From contig NZ_QCYG01000005.1 in NCBI RefSeq assembly GCF_003072065.1, forward strand, positions 186,001-250,000: a DNA stretch of 64,000 nt. The letters are read 5' to 3'. Origin of the DNA: Thalassorhabdomicrobium marinisediminis (lineage in GTDB: Bacteria > Pseudomonadota > Alphaproteobacteria > Rhodobacterales > Rhodobacteraceae). Made by a program: the position numbers and the translations under genes. The notes below the pieces were generated by a model. The model worked only from the letters and a program-made list of their open reading frames with translations. It ran no database searches and was not told the DNA's origin. Shown in pieces: positions 24,607 through 33,538 of this stretch; the first letter of the stretch is position 1, and every line of letters starts with the position of its first letter.

Positions 24607-27009
24607 ATGGTTGAGGTCCTGCCCATTGACGAGGTGATCCCCGAGCTGCGCGCACAGGTGCGCGCGCGTGGCTGCGTGGTGCTGCAGGCACCGCCCGGCG
24701 CGGGCAAGACGAGCCGGGTGCCGCTGGCCCTGCTGGACGACGTTACGGGCAAGATCGTGATGCTTGAGCCGCGTCGGCTGGCGGCACGGGCGGCGGCGGA
24801 GCGGCTGGCGCAGCAATTGGGCGAGACGGTCGGGCAGACCGTGGGCTACCGGATGCGGGGCGAAAGCGTCGCCGGCGCGCGGATCGAGGTGGTGACCGAA
24901 GGCATTCTGACGCGGATGCTGCAATCGGACCCGGAGCTGCCCGGCGTCGGCGCGGTGATTTTTGACGAATTTCATGAACGGTCACTGAATGCCGATCTGG
25001 GGCTGGCGCTGGTGCTTGAGGTGCGGGCCGCGCTGCGGGACGATCTGGCGCTGGTGGTGATGTCGGCCACGCTGGATGCGGGTCCGGTGGCCGAGTTGAT
25101 CGGCGCGCCGGTGGTCACCTCGCAGGGGCGGGCCTATCCGGTTGAGACACGCTGGCTTGACCGCCCCTTGCGCAAGGACGTGCGGTTCGAGGCGGCGCTG
25201 GCCGATCTGGTGGTGCAGGCCGTGGGCGAGACCTCCGGCGGCGTGCTGGTGTTTCTGCCCGGTGAGGGGGAAATTCGCCGGGTGCAGGGGGTGCTTGGCG
25301 GACGGCTGCCCGAAGACTGCAAGGTGCGCCCGCTTTACGGGGCCCTGCCCTTCAAGGACCAGCGCGCGGCGATTGCCCCGATGGTTGCGGGGCGCAAGGT
25401 GGTGTTGGCCACGTCGATTGCCGAAACCTCGCTGACGATCGAGGATATCCGCGTGGTCGTGGACGGGGGCCGCGCGCGGCGGGCGCGGTTCGATCCGGGC
25501 TCGGGCATGTCGCGGCTGGTCACCGAACGGGTGACGCGGGCCGAGGCCATGCAACGGGCCGGCCGTGCCGGGCGGGTGGCCGAAGGGGTGGCCTATAAGC
25601 TCTGGTCGCGGGGCGAGGATGGCGCGCTTGCGGCCTATCCCCCGGCCGAGATCGAGGCGGCGGACCTGACCGGGCTGGCGCTGGAGCTGGCCGCCTGGGG
25701 CAGTGGTGATCTGCCGTTCCTCACCCCGCCGCCCGAGGGCGCTTTGAGTGAGGCGCGCAGCCTGCTTGAGGGGCTGGGCGCCCTGCGGGACGGACGCATC
25801 ACCGATCACGGGCGGAAGCTTGCGACGTTGCCGCTGCACCCGCGGCTGGCGCATATGCTGGTGCGCGGTGGCAAGCCCGCGGCGGGGTTGGCGGCGCTTC
25901 TGGCCGAGCGCGATGTGCTGCAAGGGGGGCCGGTGGATTACGCGGAACGGCTGAAAGCGCTGGCGGGCGCATCCGGCGCCTCTACCCCACGGCAGGGCGC
26001 GCTGGCGCGGGTCCGGGCCGAAGCGAAGCGGCTGGCCAAGATGGTGCCCGACCGCCCTGCCCTGCCGCCGGAGGAATACGCCGCTTTCGCCTACCCCGAC
26101 CGGATTGCACAACGTCGCCCCGGTGGCGCGCCGCGGTTCATCCTGTCCGGCGGTAAGGGCGCGGTGATGGAGGCGGCAGACCCGCTCGCGGGGCAGGCAT
26201 TTCTGGTGGTGACGGACACCGACGGCAACCCGCGCGAGGCACGCATCCGCACAGCCTTTGCGATCTCGGAGACGCAGCTGCGCGAGATTTTCGCCGACCG
26301 GATCGACGCGCTGCACCTGTGCCACTGGTCCCGCCGCGACGGACGCGTATTGGCGCGAGAGCAGGACCGGCTGGGGGCGTTGATCCTGTCCGACAAACGC
26401 TGGAATAACGCGCCGGACGAGGCCGTGGCGACCGCGATGCTGGAGGGCATCCGCGAGATCGGCCTAAAGCTCAGCCCCGCCGCCGAACGGTTCCGGGCGC
26501 GTGTGGCGCTGGTGCGCGCACAGGACGACACCCTGCCCGCCATGGATGACACGGCTTTACTTGCAACCCTTGAAGATTGGCTGCTGCCCTACCTGACGGG
26601 CGTGCACTCGACGGCGGACTGGAAAGCCTTCGACAAGCTGCCCGCGTTGCGCGCGCGCCTGACATGGGCGCAGATGCAGGCCGTTGATACCGCCGCGCCT
26701 GCGGCTTTCACCACGCCGCTGGGCCGTCAGGTGCCCATCGACTACGATGGCGATGCGCCGCAGATCACGCTGCGATTGCAGGAGATGTTTGGCACAACGC
26801 GGCACCCCACCGTCGCGGGTCGACCGCTGCGCGTCACCTTTCTGTCACCGGGTCACAAGCCGATCCAGACGACGATGGATGTTCCGGGCTTCTGGGCGTC
26901 GTCCTATGCGGATGTCCGCAAGGACATGCGCGGACAGTATCCGAAACATCCCTGGCCCGAAGACCCGACCCAAGCCGACCCGACATTGCGCGCCAAACCG
27001 CGCAAATAA
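24607..27009 (+). CDS. hrpB: ATP-dependent DEAH-box helicase HrpB
   Basis: 800 residues. Motifs in order: Walker A QAPPGAGKTSRVPLAL (about 27-42), DEFHERSLNADLGLAL (about 120-135), SAT (MSATLDAG), and QRAGRAGRVAEGVAYKLWS of motif VI. The C-terminal HrpB-specific region ends in HPWPEDPTQADPT, the conserved C-terminal signature of HrpB proteins. It is a putative RNA helicase whose role is poorly defined. The gene is convergent with gnd; an intergenic element copy lies between their stops. Confidence 0.95.
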   Translation: MVEVLPIDEVIPELRAQVRARGCVVLQAPPGAGKTSRVPLALLDDVTGKIVMLEPRRLAARAAAERLAQQLGETVGQTVGYRMRGESVAGARIEVVTEGILTRMLQSDPELPGVGAVIFDEFHERSLNADLGLALVLEVRAALRDDLALVVMSATLDAGPVAELIGAPVVTSQGRAYPVETRWLDRPLRKDVRFEAALADLVVQAVGETSGGVLVFLPGEGEIRRVQGVLGGRLPEDCKVRPLYGALPFKDQRAAIAPMVAGRKVVLATSIAETSLTIEDIRVVVDGGRARRARFDPGSGMSRLVTERVTRAEAMQRAGRAGRVAEGVAYKLWSRGEDGALAAYPPAEIEAADLTGLALELAAWGSGDLPFLTPPPEGALSEARSLLEGLGALRDGRITDHGRKLATLPLHPRLAHMLVRGGKPAAGLAALLAERDVLQGGPVDYAERLKALAGASGASTPRQGALARVRAEAKRLAKMVPDRPALPPEEYAAFAYPDRIAQRRPGGAPRFILSGGKGAVMEAADPLAGQAFLVVTDTDGNPREARIRTAFAISETQLREIFADRIDALHLCHWSRRDGRVLAREQDRLGALILSDKRWNNAPDEAVATAMLEGIREIGLKLSPAAERFRARVALVRAQDDTLPAMDDTALLATLEDWLLPYLTGVHSTADWKAFDKLPALRARLTWAQMQAVDTAAPAAFTTPLGRQVPIDYDGDAPQITLRLQEMFGTTRHPTVAGRPLRVTFLSPGHKPIQTTMDVPGFWASSYADVRKDMRGQYPKHPWPEDPTQADPTLRAKPRK

Positions 27010-27015
27010 CGCCCC

Positions 27016-27071
27016 CATCTTTGCTTGGAAAATATCCCGGGGGAGGCCGCAGGCCGGGGGCAGCGCCCCCC
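27016..27071 (-). repeat. Dispersed intergenic element, copy B
   Basis: Reverse orientation of the element at 14434-14492: CATCTTTGCTTGGAAAATAT followed by CCCGGGGGA, GGCCGCAGGCC and a GGGGGCAGCGCCCCC hairpin. It fills most of the 97 bp between the convergent hrpB and gnd stop codons. Confidence 0.75.
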
Positions 27072-27106
27072 TTATGCGCCCCCAAACGCCCCCTTGCGCG
27101 CCCGGT

Positions 27107-28522
27107 TCACGCTACGTCCCACCAGGGCCCGTGCTGGTTCTCGCGCCCGTCCATCCGGACGAACCCGTGATAGCCGAAGAAGTCCCGTTGCGCCTGGATG
27201 AGGTCGGTGGTGCCGCGTTCGGTGCGCATGGTATCAAGGAAGCCCAGCGCCGAGGCCAGCGCCGGGATCGCGTGGCCGCCGGTGTGGGCGGCGCAAACCA
27301 CTTTACGCAGATGCGGCAAGGCGTCCTTCATGATCGACGCCAGAGTGGGTGCGAAAATCAACTCCCCCTCGGGCAAATCCTCGCGAAATGCCGTGGCGAT
27401 GTCGTCGAGCAGGGCGGAGCGGATGATGCAGCCGGCGCGCCAGACCTCGGCGGTGCGGGCGTAATCGATCTGCCAGTCGAATTCGGCGGCGGCGGCGGAG
27501 AGGATGCGGAAGCCCTGCGCGTAGGAGACGATGCGCCCGATGACCAGCGCGGCCTCAAGCTCGTCTTCCGTGAGATCGACCGGCCGGCGCGGCTCATCGA
27601 AGATCGCGGCCCCGGCGCGGCGGGCGGCGGTGTCGGTGGACCAGGCGCGGGCGGCGACGGCGGCTTCGACCAGATTGGCCGAATGCCCCATGCGGATCGC
27701 CTCGATCGCGGTCCAGCGGCCGGTGCCCTTCTGGCCTGCGGAATCAAGGATCACGTCCACCGCCGGTTTGCCCGTTTCGGTATCGGTGGCCTGCAGGATC
27801 TCGCCGGTGATCTCAACCAGATAACTGTCGAGCCGCCCGGTGTTCCAGCGCTCGAACGTCTCGCCGATGCTGGCGGGGTCGCGTCCGGCGCCGTAGCGTA
27901 GCAGGCCGTAGACTTCGGCGATGAGCTGCATGTCGGCGTATTCGATGCCATTGTGCACGGTCTTGATGAAGTGCCCGGCCCCGTCGGGGCCCAGATGGTC
28001 GGCACAGGGCGAGCCGTCGAACTTCGCGGCGATGGCTTCGATCACGTCGCGGATGCCGCCCCAGGCTTGGGGCGAGCCGCCGACCATCATCGAGGGCCCG
28101 TGCCGCGCGCCATTCTCACCACCCGAGACGCCCATGCCGATATAGGTCAGGCCGCGGTCCTCCATCTGGCGCGTGCGGCGGCGGGTGTCGCGGAAGTCGG
28201 AATTGCCCGCGTCGATGATCGTATCGCCGGGGGCCAGCATGGGCGCGAGGAGGTCGATCGTATCCTCGACAGGCTTGCCCGAGGGGATCAGCAGAATGAT
28301 GGCGCGGGGGGCGGGCATCGCCGCGACCATGTCCTGCAGGGTGTCGGCGGGGTGCAACCTGTCGCCCAGCCCCTCGGCCTGCGCTTCGCGGACGAAGTCG
28401 CCGATCATGCCCACCTCGCGGTTGGTCACATGCAGCGCGAAGCCCTTCTCGAGGATATTGAGCGAGAGCGCGCTGCCCATGGTGCCAAGGCCGTAAAGCC
28501 CAAGTGTTGCGGACGTGGTCAT
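27107..28522 (-). CDS. gnd: 6-phosphogluconate dehydrogenase (decarboxylating)
   Basis: 471 residues from the ATG at 28522 (AAAGGAGCC upstream). The N-terminal Rossmann motif is GLYGLGTMGSAL; the catalytic region has GVSGGENGARHGPSMMVGG and HFIKTVHNGIEYADMQ, and the C-terminus RGTTDLIQAQRDFFGYHGF. It oxidises 6-phosphogluconate to ribulose 5-phosphate with NADPH formation in the pentose phosphate route. The length fits the long homodimeric form. Confidence 0.96.
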   Translation of the reverse strand: MTTSATLGLYGLGTMGSALSLNILEKGFALHVTNREVGMIGDFVREAQAEGLGDRLHPADTLQDMVAAMPAPRAIILLIPSGKPVEDTIDLLAPMLAPGDTIIDAGNSDFRDTRRRTRQMEDRGLTYIGMGVSGGENGARHGPSMMVGGSPQAWGGIRDVIEAIAAKFDGSPCADHLGPDGAGHFIKTVHNGIEYADMQLIAEVYGLLRYGAGRDPASIGETFERWNTGRLDSYLVEITGEILQATDTETGKPAVDVILDSAGQKGTGRWTAIEAIRMGHSANLVEAAVAARAWSTDTAARRAGAAIFDEPRRPVDLTEDELEAALVIGRIVSYAQGFRILSAAAAEFDWQIDYARTAEVWRAGCIIRSALLDDIATAFREDLPEGELIFAPTLASIMKDALPHLRKVVCAAHTGGHAIPALASALGFLDTMRTERGTTDLIQAQRDFFGYHGFVRMDGRENQHGPWWDVA

Positions 28523-28591
28523 GTCGGCTCCTTTCGCATCCGGTGTCGGCTTAGGGGTATGCGGCGACCGGCGGGGGTGCAAGGGCGGCGG

Positions 28592-29350
28592 TCAGAGCTT
28601 GCGGTCAACAAAGATCCGGTCCGCCACCGCGCGGGCCCATTCGGCATAGACCACAGGGCCCGGGTGGAAGCCGTCGGGGGCCATGTTGTCCTCGCTCAGA
28701 CCCATGTCGAGGGTGATCCACGTCGCATCGCCCCGCGCGGCCAGATGCTGGCGCAGGGCGCGGTCGAAGCGTTCTGCCTGATGGCCCAGCGTCCAGCGCA
28801 GGGGGTTTTGCAGCACGGGGAACTGCCACAGCGGCGGGATGCCGGCCAGATAGACCTGCTGCGCGCCCAGATCGCCGCGCAGATGGTCGATCAGCGCGTC
28901 GGTGCGGCGCAGCCATTGGCTGACCGTGGCACCCGAGGTGATGTCGTTCACGCCCAGCCCCACCACCGCCACATCGACGGGACGCGGCTGCGCCTTTTGC
29001 AACTGGCGCAGCGCAGTGGGCGTGGTGTTGCCACATTTCGCTACCAGCTGCCAGTCCACGCGGGCGCGGCGCGCCAGCCGGCGGGTCAACTGCCCCGAGA
29101 GCGCGTCGTCCTGTGTATCAACACCCACGCCAGCGGCCGAGGAATCCCCCGCGATCAACACGCGCAGATCCGGCCCCTCGCCCAACACGCCCTCGCGTAC
29201 GCCCTCGGGCTCCGGCAGGCGCGGCGTCCGGGCCTTGATCCACGGCCCCTGCGTCAGCAGCACCGGATAGAAACACATCTTGTGGAGCCAACGGGAATGG
29301 CGCGGAAGGCGCGCGGGATGAATTTGCGGAAATGATTGAATGTCAGACAT
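28592..29350 (-). CDS. SGNH/GDSL-family hydrolase
   Basis: 252 residues from the ATG at 29350 (AAGGGTGG upstream); the frame is open to 29485. Block I is AGDSSAAGVG with the nucleophilic serine, block III GLGVND, and block V DGFHPG with the catalytic Asp and His. No signal peptide is seen, though MCFYPVLL near residue 26 is mildly hydrophobic. Esterase or acyl hydrolase of unknown substrate. It lies downstream of the duplicated argF tail. Confidence 0.85.
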   Translation of the reverse strand: MSDIQSFPQIHPARLPRHSRWLHKMCFYPVLLTQGPWIKARTPRLPEPEGVREGVLGEGPDLRVLIAGDSSAAGVGVDTQDDALSGQLTRRLARRARVDWQLVAKCGNTTPTALRQLQKAQPRPVDVAVVGLGVNDITSGATVSQWLRRTDALIDHLRGDLGAQQVYLAGIPPLWQFPVLQNPLRWTLGHQAERFDRALRQHLAARGDATWITLDMGLSEDNMAPDGFHPGPVVYAEWARAVADRIFVDRKL

Positions 29351-29531
29351 GAAACCACCCTTCAACAAACCGGAAATATCGGCATGAAGATAACCCCGGA
29401 CAGGGGATAGGGTTCCCGAGCCGCGCAATGACGTGGGGTCAAAGCCTTTGAAACCGGTGGATTTTCGAAGGTCTGGCACCGCCACCGCGGGGCGCGCGGA
29501 GGCGGTCGTGCCGGGTTAGCCGGTCTGCACC

Positions 29532-29596
29532 TCAGACGTCCAGGCAATACCTCATGATGGCTTTCTGCGCGTGGAGGCGGTTCTCGGCCTCGTCCC
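29532..29596 (-). pseudogene. Duplicated fragment of the argF 3' end
   Basis: 65 bp match the last 65 bp of argF (29674-29738) at 58 positions. It encodes the argF C-terminus again, [20 protein letters not shown] plus stop, against ...MRFCLGV in the intact gene. The copy lies 77 bp downstream of the argF stop, beyond two hairpins. The small frame 29532-29714 that contains it is not otherwise gene-like. Confidence 0.85.
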
Positions 29597-29673
29597 TGTC
29601 GAAACGAAGTTTCGACAACGCGGAGGTAGCGATTGGCACAATCGCGTTCCGCGCTGGGGCGGAGACTTGCGTT
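29597..29673. repeat. Two hairpins between argF and its duplicated tail
   Basis: A 9-bp-arm palindrome TGTCGAAAC-GAA-GTTTCGACA (29597-29617) and a 7-bp-arm GCGATTG-GCA-CAATCGC (29629-29645), the latter nested in a longer imperfect stem (GCGGA/TCCGC). Both have 3-nt loops. The remaining sequence from 29351 to 29531 holds nothing recognisable beyond the leader of the SGNH gene. Confidence 0.75.
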
Positions 29674-30579
29674 TCAGACGCCCAGACAGAACCGCATGAT
29701 GGCTTTCTGCGCATGGAGGCGGTTCTCGGCTTCGTCCCAGATCACCGAGTTCGGGCCGTCCATCACTTCGGAGGTGGCTTCGTCGTCACGGTGGGCGGGC
29801 AGGCAGTGCATGAAGAGCGCGTCGGGTTTGGCGCGGTCCATGAGACCCTGGTTCACCTGATAGCCGCGCAACTGGTTGTGGCGGCGTTCGCGGGCCGACT
29901 GGGGATCGTGCATCGAAACCCAGGTGTCGGTGACCACAAGGTCCGCCCCTTCGACCGCCTTCGCCGGGTCACGCTCGGTGGTGTAAAGGCCATCTAGGGC
30001 GGTTTCGGGTTGCAGCGGTTCGGGGCCGGTGAAGGTCAGGTCGAAGTCGAACTGTTTCGCCGCATGGGCGAAGCTGGCAAAGACGTTGTTGCCGTCGCCG
30101 GACCAGACGACCTTCTTGCCCTTGATCGGACCGTTGTGTTCCTCGAACGTGAGGATGTCGGCCATGATCTGGCAGGGGTGCGTGCGGTCGGTGAGGCCGT
30201 TGATGACCGGCACGGTGGCGTATTCGGCCATCTCGAGCAGGGTCTGCTCTTCGAAGGTGCGGATCATGATAAGGTCAACGTAGCGCGAGAGCACGCGGGC
30301 GGTGTCGGCGATGGTCTCGCCATGGCCCAGTTGCATGTCCTTGCCCGACAGCACCATCGTCTCACCGCCCATCTGGCGCACGCCGACGTCGAAGCTGATG
30401 CGCGTACGGGTCGAGGGTTTTTCGAAGATCAGCGCCACCATTTGCCCGGACAGGGGCTGGTCGGCGTCGCGGGTGCCCTTGGGTTTGCCGGTGCGGGCGG
30501 ACTTCATCGCCGCAGCGGTGTCGATGATGCCCCTCAGATCGGTGGGGTCGGTTTTGTGGATGTCGAGAAAATGCGGCAT
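29674..30579 (-). CDS. argF: Ornithine carbamoyltransferase
   Basis: 301 residues. The carbamoyl-phosphate motif STRTR (about 55-59, in [12 protein letters not shown]), HPCQIMAD and the ornithine site [12 protein letters not shown] are intact. It makes citrulline from ornithine and carbamoyl phosphate. It is the last gene of an argD-acetyltransferase-argF series; an intergenic element (copy C) lies 97 bp upstream in the gap to the acetyltransferase gene. Its 3' end is partly duplicated downstream. Confidence 0.96.
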   Translation of the reverse strand: MPHFLDIHKTDPTDLRGIIDTAAAMKSARTGKPKGTRDADQPLSGQMVALIFEKPSTRTRISFDVGVRQMGGETMVLSGKDMQLGHGETIADTARVLSRYVDLIMIRTFEEQTLLEMAEYATVPVINGLTDRTHPCQIMADILTFEEHNGPIKGKKVVWSGDGNNVFASFAHAAKQFDFDLTFTGPEPLQPETALDGLYTTERDPAKAVEGADLVVTDTWVSMHDPQSARERRHNQLRGYQVNQGLMDRAKPDALFMHCLPAHRDDEATSEVMDGPNSVIWDEAENRLHAQKAIMRFCLGV

Positions 30580-30608
30580 GTGCTGGAACTCTTGTTGGCT
30601 GTCGGACC

Positions 30609-30652
30609 GGGGCGCTGCCCCGGACCCCGGGATATTTGAAAAGCAAAGATGA
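30609..30652 (+). repeat. Dispersed intergenic element, copy C
   Basis: GGGGCGCTGCCCC hairpin, GGACCCCGGGATATTTGAAA and AGCAAAGATGAG. Same order as copies A and B, with a shorter middle. It lies between the acetyltransferase stop (30677) and the argF start (30579), oriented against transcription. Confidence 0.75.
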
Positions 30653-30676
30653 GGGGGCGTCGATAAGGAGGGGGCG

Positions 30677-31159
30677 TCAGTGGTAGGTCATCACCTGCAC
30701 GGGGCGGCCGTCTTCGGCGGGGGCCACGGGACCTCGGGTGAAGCCCGCGCGACGGTAGGCGGCGATGGCGCGGGTGTTCGCAGGGTCCGGATCGGTGAGG
30801 ATCACGGGATAGCTGCTGCGCAGGTCCGCCACCCGCGCGGCGATGTAGCCCGCGCCGTAGCCCTGCCCCAGATAGGCCGGATCGCCCAGAAAGGTGTCGA
30901 TGGCACGGGCGTCCTTGTCGAACCCCTTGTAGTGGGGTGCGCCGAAGGCATGGGCGTTATAATCCTGAATGAAGGCAAAAGGGTCGCCGTCGTGTTCAAC
31001 CACGCGCATGTCGACGACGCCCTTATCCATGTCCTGTTCCACGAGCCGCGCCTCGGTGCCGCTGTCGCCCCACCAGCCGCCCATATGCGGCTGGTCGAGC
31101 CAGCGGCGGAACATCGGCAGATCGGTCCGTGTCATCGGTCTGAAGGTCAGGTCAAACAT
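30677..31159 (-). CDS. GNAT acetyltransferase, AAC(6')-like
   Basis: 160 residues. The sequence [20 protein letters not shown], the acetyl-CoA loop around [11 protein letters not shown] and the C-terminal [14 protein letters not shown] fit the GNAT branch that includes aminoglycoside 6'-N-acetyltransferases and siderophore or lysine N-acylases. Substrate unknown. Its ATG overlaps the argD stop by 8 nt, so it is translationally coupled with arginine biosynthesis; an N-acetyl transfer linked to ornithine metabolism is possible but unproven. Confidence 0.85.
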   Translation of the reverse strand: MFDLTFRPMTRTDLPMFRRWLDQPHMGGWWGDSGTEARLVEQDMDKGVVDMRVVEHDGDPFAFIQDYNAHAFGAPHYKGFDKDARAIDTFLGDPAYLGQGYGAGYIAARVADLRSSYPVILTDPDPANTRAIAAYRRAGFTRGPVAPAEDGRPVQVMTYH

Positions 31160-32333
31160 GCAAGGCTACCTTGACGGCTGTCCGCTCAAGCCGGGCGATG
31201 GCCTCGTCGATCTCGCTGTCGGTGATGGTCAGGGGCGGCAACAGGCGCACGGTGTTGTCGGCCGCCGGCACGGTGAGGAGGTTTTCGCCGTAAGCGGTCT
31301 GCACGATCTCGGTGTTGGGGGCGGTGCATTTCAGGCCGAGCATGAGGCCCAGGCCACGCACGCTGTCGAAGACCGCCGGATTGCCCGCGACGAGGCTTTC
31401 GAGCTTCTGGCGCAAGAGCCCTGCCTTGCGGTTCACATCGGCGAGGAACGCGGGGTCGCCGACGATCTCGAGCACCTTGCAGCCCACGGCACAGGCCAGC
31501 GGGTTGCCGCCGTAGGTGGAGCCGTGGGTGCCGGCGGTCATGGCGCGGGCTGCGTTTTCTGTCGCCAGCACCGCGCCCAGGGGAAAGCCGCCGCCGATGC
31601 CCTTGGCGACCATCATGATGTCCGGCGTGATGCCCGCCCATTCGTGGGCGAAGAGCTTGCCCGTGCGCCCGACGCCGCATTGCACCTCGTCCAGGATCAA
31701 CAGGATGCCGTGTTTGTTGCACAGCGCGCGCATGGCCTTGAGGTCGGCGTCGGCCAGCGGGCGGATGCCGCCTTCGCCCTGCACCGGTTCAACCATGATC
31801 GCGGCCACGGTGGACGAGGCCGCGGCCTTCTCCAGCGCGTCCATGTCGCCGAAGGGCAGGTGCACGAAGCCGGGCAACAGCGGGCCGAAGCCTGCGGTCA
31901 TCTTCTCGGACCCCGCTGCGGCGATGCCCGCCGAAGACCGCCCGTGGAAGGCGCCCTCGAAGGTGAGGATATCGCTGCGTTCGGGGTGGCCCGCGTCGTG
32001 GTGGTGCTTGCGCGCCATCTTGACCGCAAGCTCGCAGGCTTCGGTGCCCGAGTTGGTGAAGAACACCGTGTCGGCAAAGGTCTGGGCCACCAGCGCGTCG
32101 GCGAGCTCCTGTTGCGGGCCGATGTGATAGAGGTTCGAGGTGTGCCAGAGCTTGCCGGCTTGCGTCGTCAAAGCCTCGACCAGCGCCGGATGGGCGTGTC
32201 CCAGCGCGTTCACCGCGATCCCGGCGCCCAGATCAAGAAACCGTCGGCCATCCGCTTCGATCAGCCAGACCCCTTCGCCTTTGACGAAGGTCAGGGGCGC
32301 GCGGGAATAGGTGGGCAGGACGGAAGCGATCAT
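31152..32333 (-). CDS. argD: Acetylornithine / class III aminotransferase
   Basis: 393 residues from the ATG at 32333. Class III PLP aminotransferase: FFTNSGTEACELAVKMARKH, ILDEVQCGVGRTGKLF and the PLP lysine in MMVAKGIGGGFPLGA (about residue 244). It makes N-acetylornithine from the semialdehyde, and may also serve succinyl-diaminopimelate. It overlaps the following GNAT gene by 8 nt, and argF lies behind. About 250 bp of low-complexity sequence separates it from the ABC-2 permease gene; no gene is seen there. Confidence 0.93.
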   Translation of the reverse strand: MIASVLPTYSRAPLTFVKGEGVWLIEADGRRFLDLGAGIAVNALGHAHPALVEALTTQAGKLWHTSNLYHIGPQQELADALVAQTFADTVFFTNSGTEACELAVKMARKHHHDAGHPERSDILTFEGAFHGRSSAGIAAAGSEKMTAGFGPLLPGFVHLPFGDMDALEKAAASSTVAAIMVEPVQGEGGIRPLADADLKAMRALCNKHGILLILDEVQCGVGRTGKLFAHEWAGITPDIMMVAKGIGGGFPLGAVLATENAARAMTAGTHGSTYGGNPLACAVGCKVLEIVGDPAFLADVNRKAGLLRQKLESLVAGNPAVFDSVRGLGLMLGLKCTAPNTEIVQTAYGENLLTVPAADNTVRLLPPLTITDSEIDEAIARLERTAVKVALHV

Positions 32334-32551
32334 GGGGAAACCTTTGCGGTTGAGACGGGGGACGGTGCCAAGGGGCGGGCCCGGTGTCAATGGAGGTGTC
32401 AATGGATGTGTCTGGCACCGGGGGCGGGACGGCAGGATCCGGCAGCACGGCGGGCGCTGGATCGGGACGGATCAGCGTCGGCGTCGGAGACGGGTCTGGG
32501 TCACACCTGCGGTCATGGGGTTCCCTTAGGGCAATCAGCGGCGGCTGTGAA

Positions 32552-32574
32552 GCCCCGACGTGACGCCGGGGCAG
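32552..32574 (-). terminator. Possible terminator behind the ABC-2 permease gene
   Basis: On the minus strand GCCCCG - 9 nt - CGGGGC followed by TT. The U-tract is very short, so this is a weak call. Confidence 0.35.
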
Positions 32575-32586
32575 AACGGCCGGGGC

Positions 32587-33390
32587 TTAGGTCTTGAGCC
32601 GGTAGCCGATCTTCAGCCAGCGCCAGACAATGCCCAGCACGATGGCGGCGGTGAACAGGATCACCCCGAGGCCCAGCCAAGGGTTGCTGTCCGACACACC
32701 GATGGTGCCGAAGCGCACCCCGTCGATGATGTAGAAGAACGGGTTCCAATGCGACAACGTGCGCAGCAGCGGCGGCAGCGCGTCGATGGAATAGAACGTG
32801 CCCGACAGGAAGGCGAGCGGGGTGATGATGAAATTGGTCATCGCTGACAACTGGTCGAACTTGTTGGCGAAAATGCCGCCGATCATGCCCAGCCCGCCCA
32901 TGACGATCGAGCCCAGCACAACAAAGGTCAGCGCCCAGATCGGGTGCTCCACCGGCATTCCGATAAACACGACCGCGCCCAGCGTGATCGCTGCCGCGAC
33001 GATCAGACCGCGGGCGACGGCGCCACCGAGATAGCCCACCAGAAGCTCGGCCGCGGACAGGGGCGGCATCAGCGTATCGACGATATTGCCGCCCACCTTG
33101 GCGCTGGCAAGCGAGCTTGAAGTGTTGGCAAACGCGTTCTGGATCACCGTCATCGTCAGAATGCCGGGGGCGAGAAACTCCATGAACGGCACGCCCATCA
33201 CATCGCCGCGCCGGGGGCCGATGGCGATGGTGAAGATCAAGAGAAACAGGCCCGCGTTCACCAGCGGCCCCATGATCGTCTGGCTCCAGACGTTCATGAA
33301 GCGCAAAACCTCGCGCCGGATCAGGGTATAGGTGCCCAGCCAGTTTACCGCGCCGAAGCGCCGCACGCCCATCTGTTTCTGCTCGCTCAT
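32587..33390 (-). CDS. ABC-2 type transporter permease
   Basis: 267 residues from the ATG at 33390 (AAAGGACAGG upstream; an earlier ATG at 33405 is also in frame). Six hydrophobic segments and the ABC-2 hallmark region around FLSGTFYSIDALPPLLR...WNPFFYIIDGVRFG mark it as the membrane subunit of a YadH-type exporter. No ATPase gene is adjacent, so the partner must be encoded elsewhere. Substrate unknown. Confidence 0.9.
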   Translation of the reverse strand: MSEQKQMGVRRFGAVNWLGTYTLIRREVLRFMNVWSQTIMGPLVNAGLFLLIFTIAIGPRRGDVMGVPFMEFLAPGILTMTVIQNAFANTSSSLASAKVGGNIVDTLMPPLSAAELLVGYLGGAVARGLIVAAAITLGAVVFIGMPVEHPIWALTFVVLGSIVMGGLGMIGGIFANKFDQLSAMTNFIITPLAFLSGTFYSIDALPPLLRTLSHWNPFFYIIDGVRFGTIGVSDSNPWLGLGVILFTAAIVLGIVWRWLKIGYRLKT

Positions 33391-33434
33391 CGCCTGTCCT
33401 TTCATCGTTCCCGCCGGTGTGGCGGCTGTCCGGG

Positions 33435-33457
33435 CTTCATCTGACCAAATAAACTCA
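33435..33457 (-). repeat. 23-bp sequence shared with the hrpB promoter region (copy 2)
   Basis: The reverse complement of 33435-33457 equals 24580-24602 exactly. On the minus strand it stands 44 bp before the permease ATG at 33390, in the 189-bp divergent gap to gcrA. Confidence 0.85.
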
Positions 33458-33538
33458 TATCCGACCGGGATTACCGCGCGCCCGCGCCTTGTATCCGCCG
33501 CACGGGTGCTTAAAATAGGGGATCTACAGAATTCTCAA

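Noticed and set aside
23545-24975. Extended 476-codon version of the meaB gene
   Set aside because: The extra N-terminal 149 codons lie antisense within hrpB and have no similarity to G3E GTPases; the ATG at 24528 gives the family length.
29532-29714. 60-residue frame as an independent gene
   Set aside because: It is the duplicated argF tail plus translated hairpin sequence and has no ribosome-binding site of its own.
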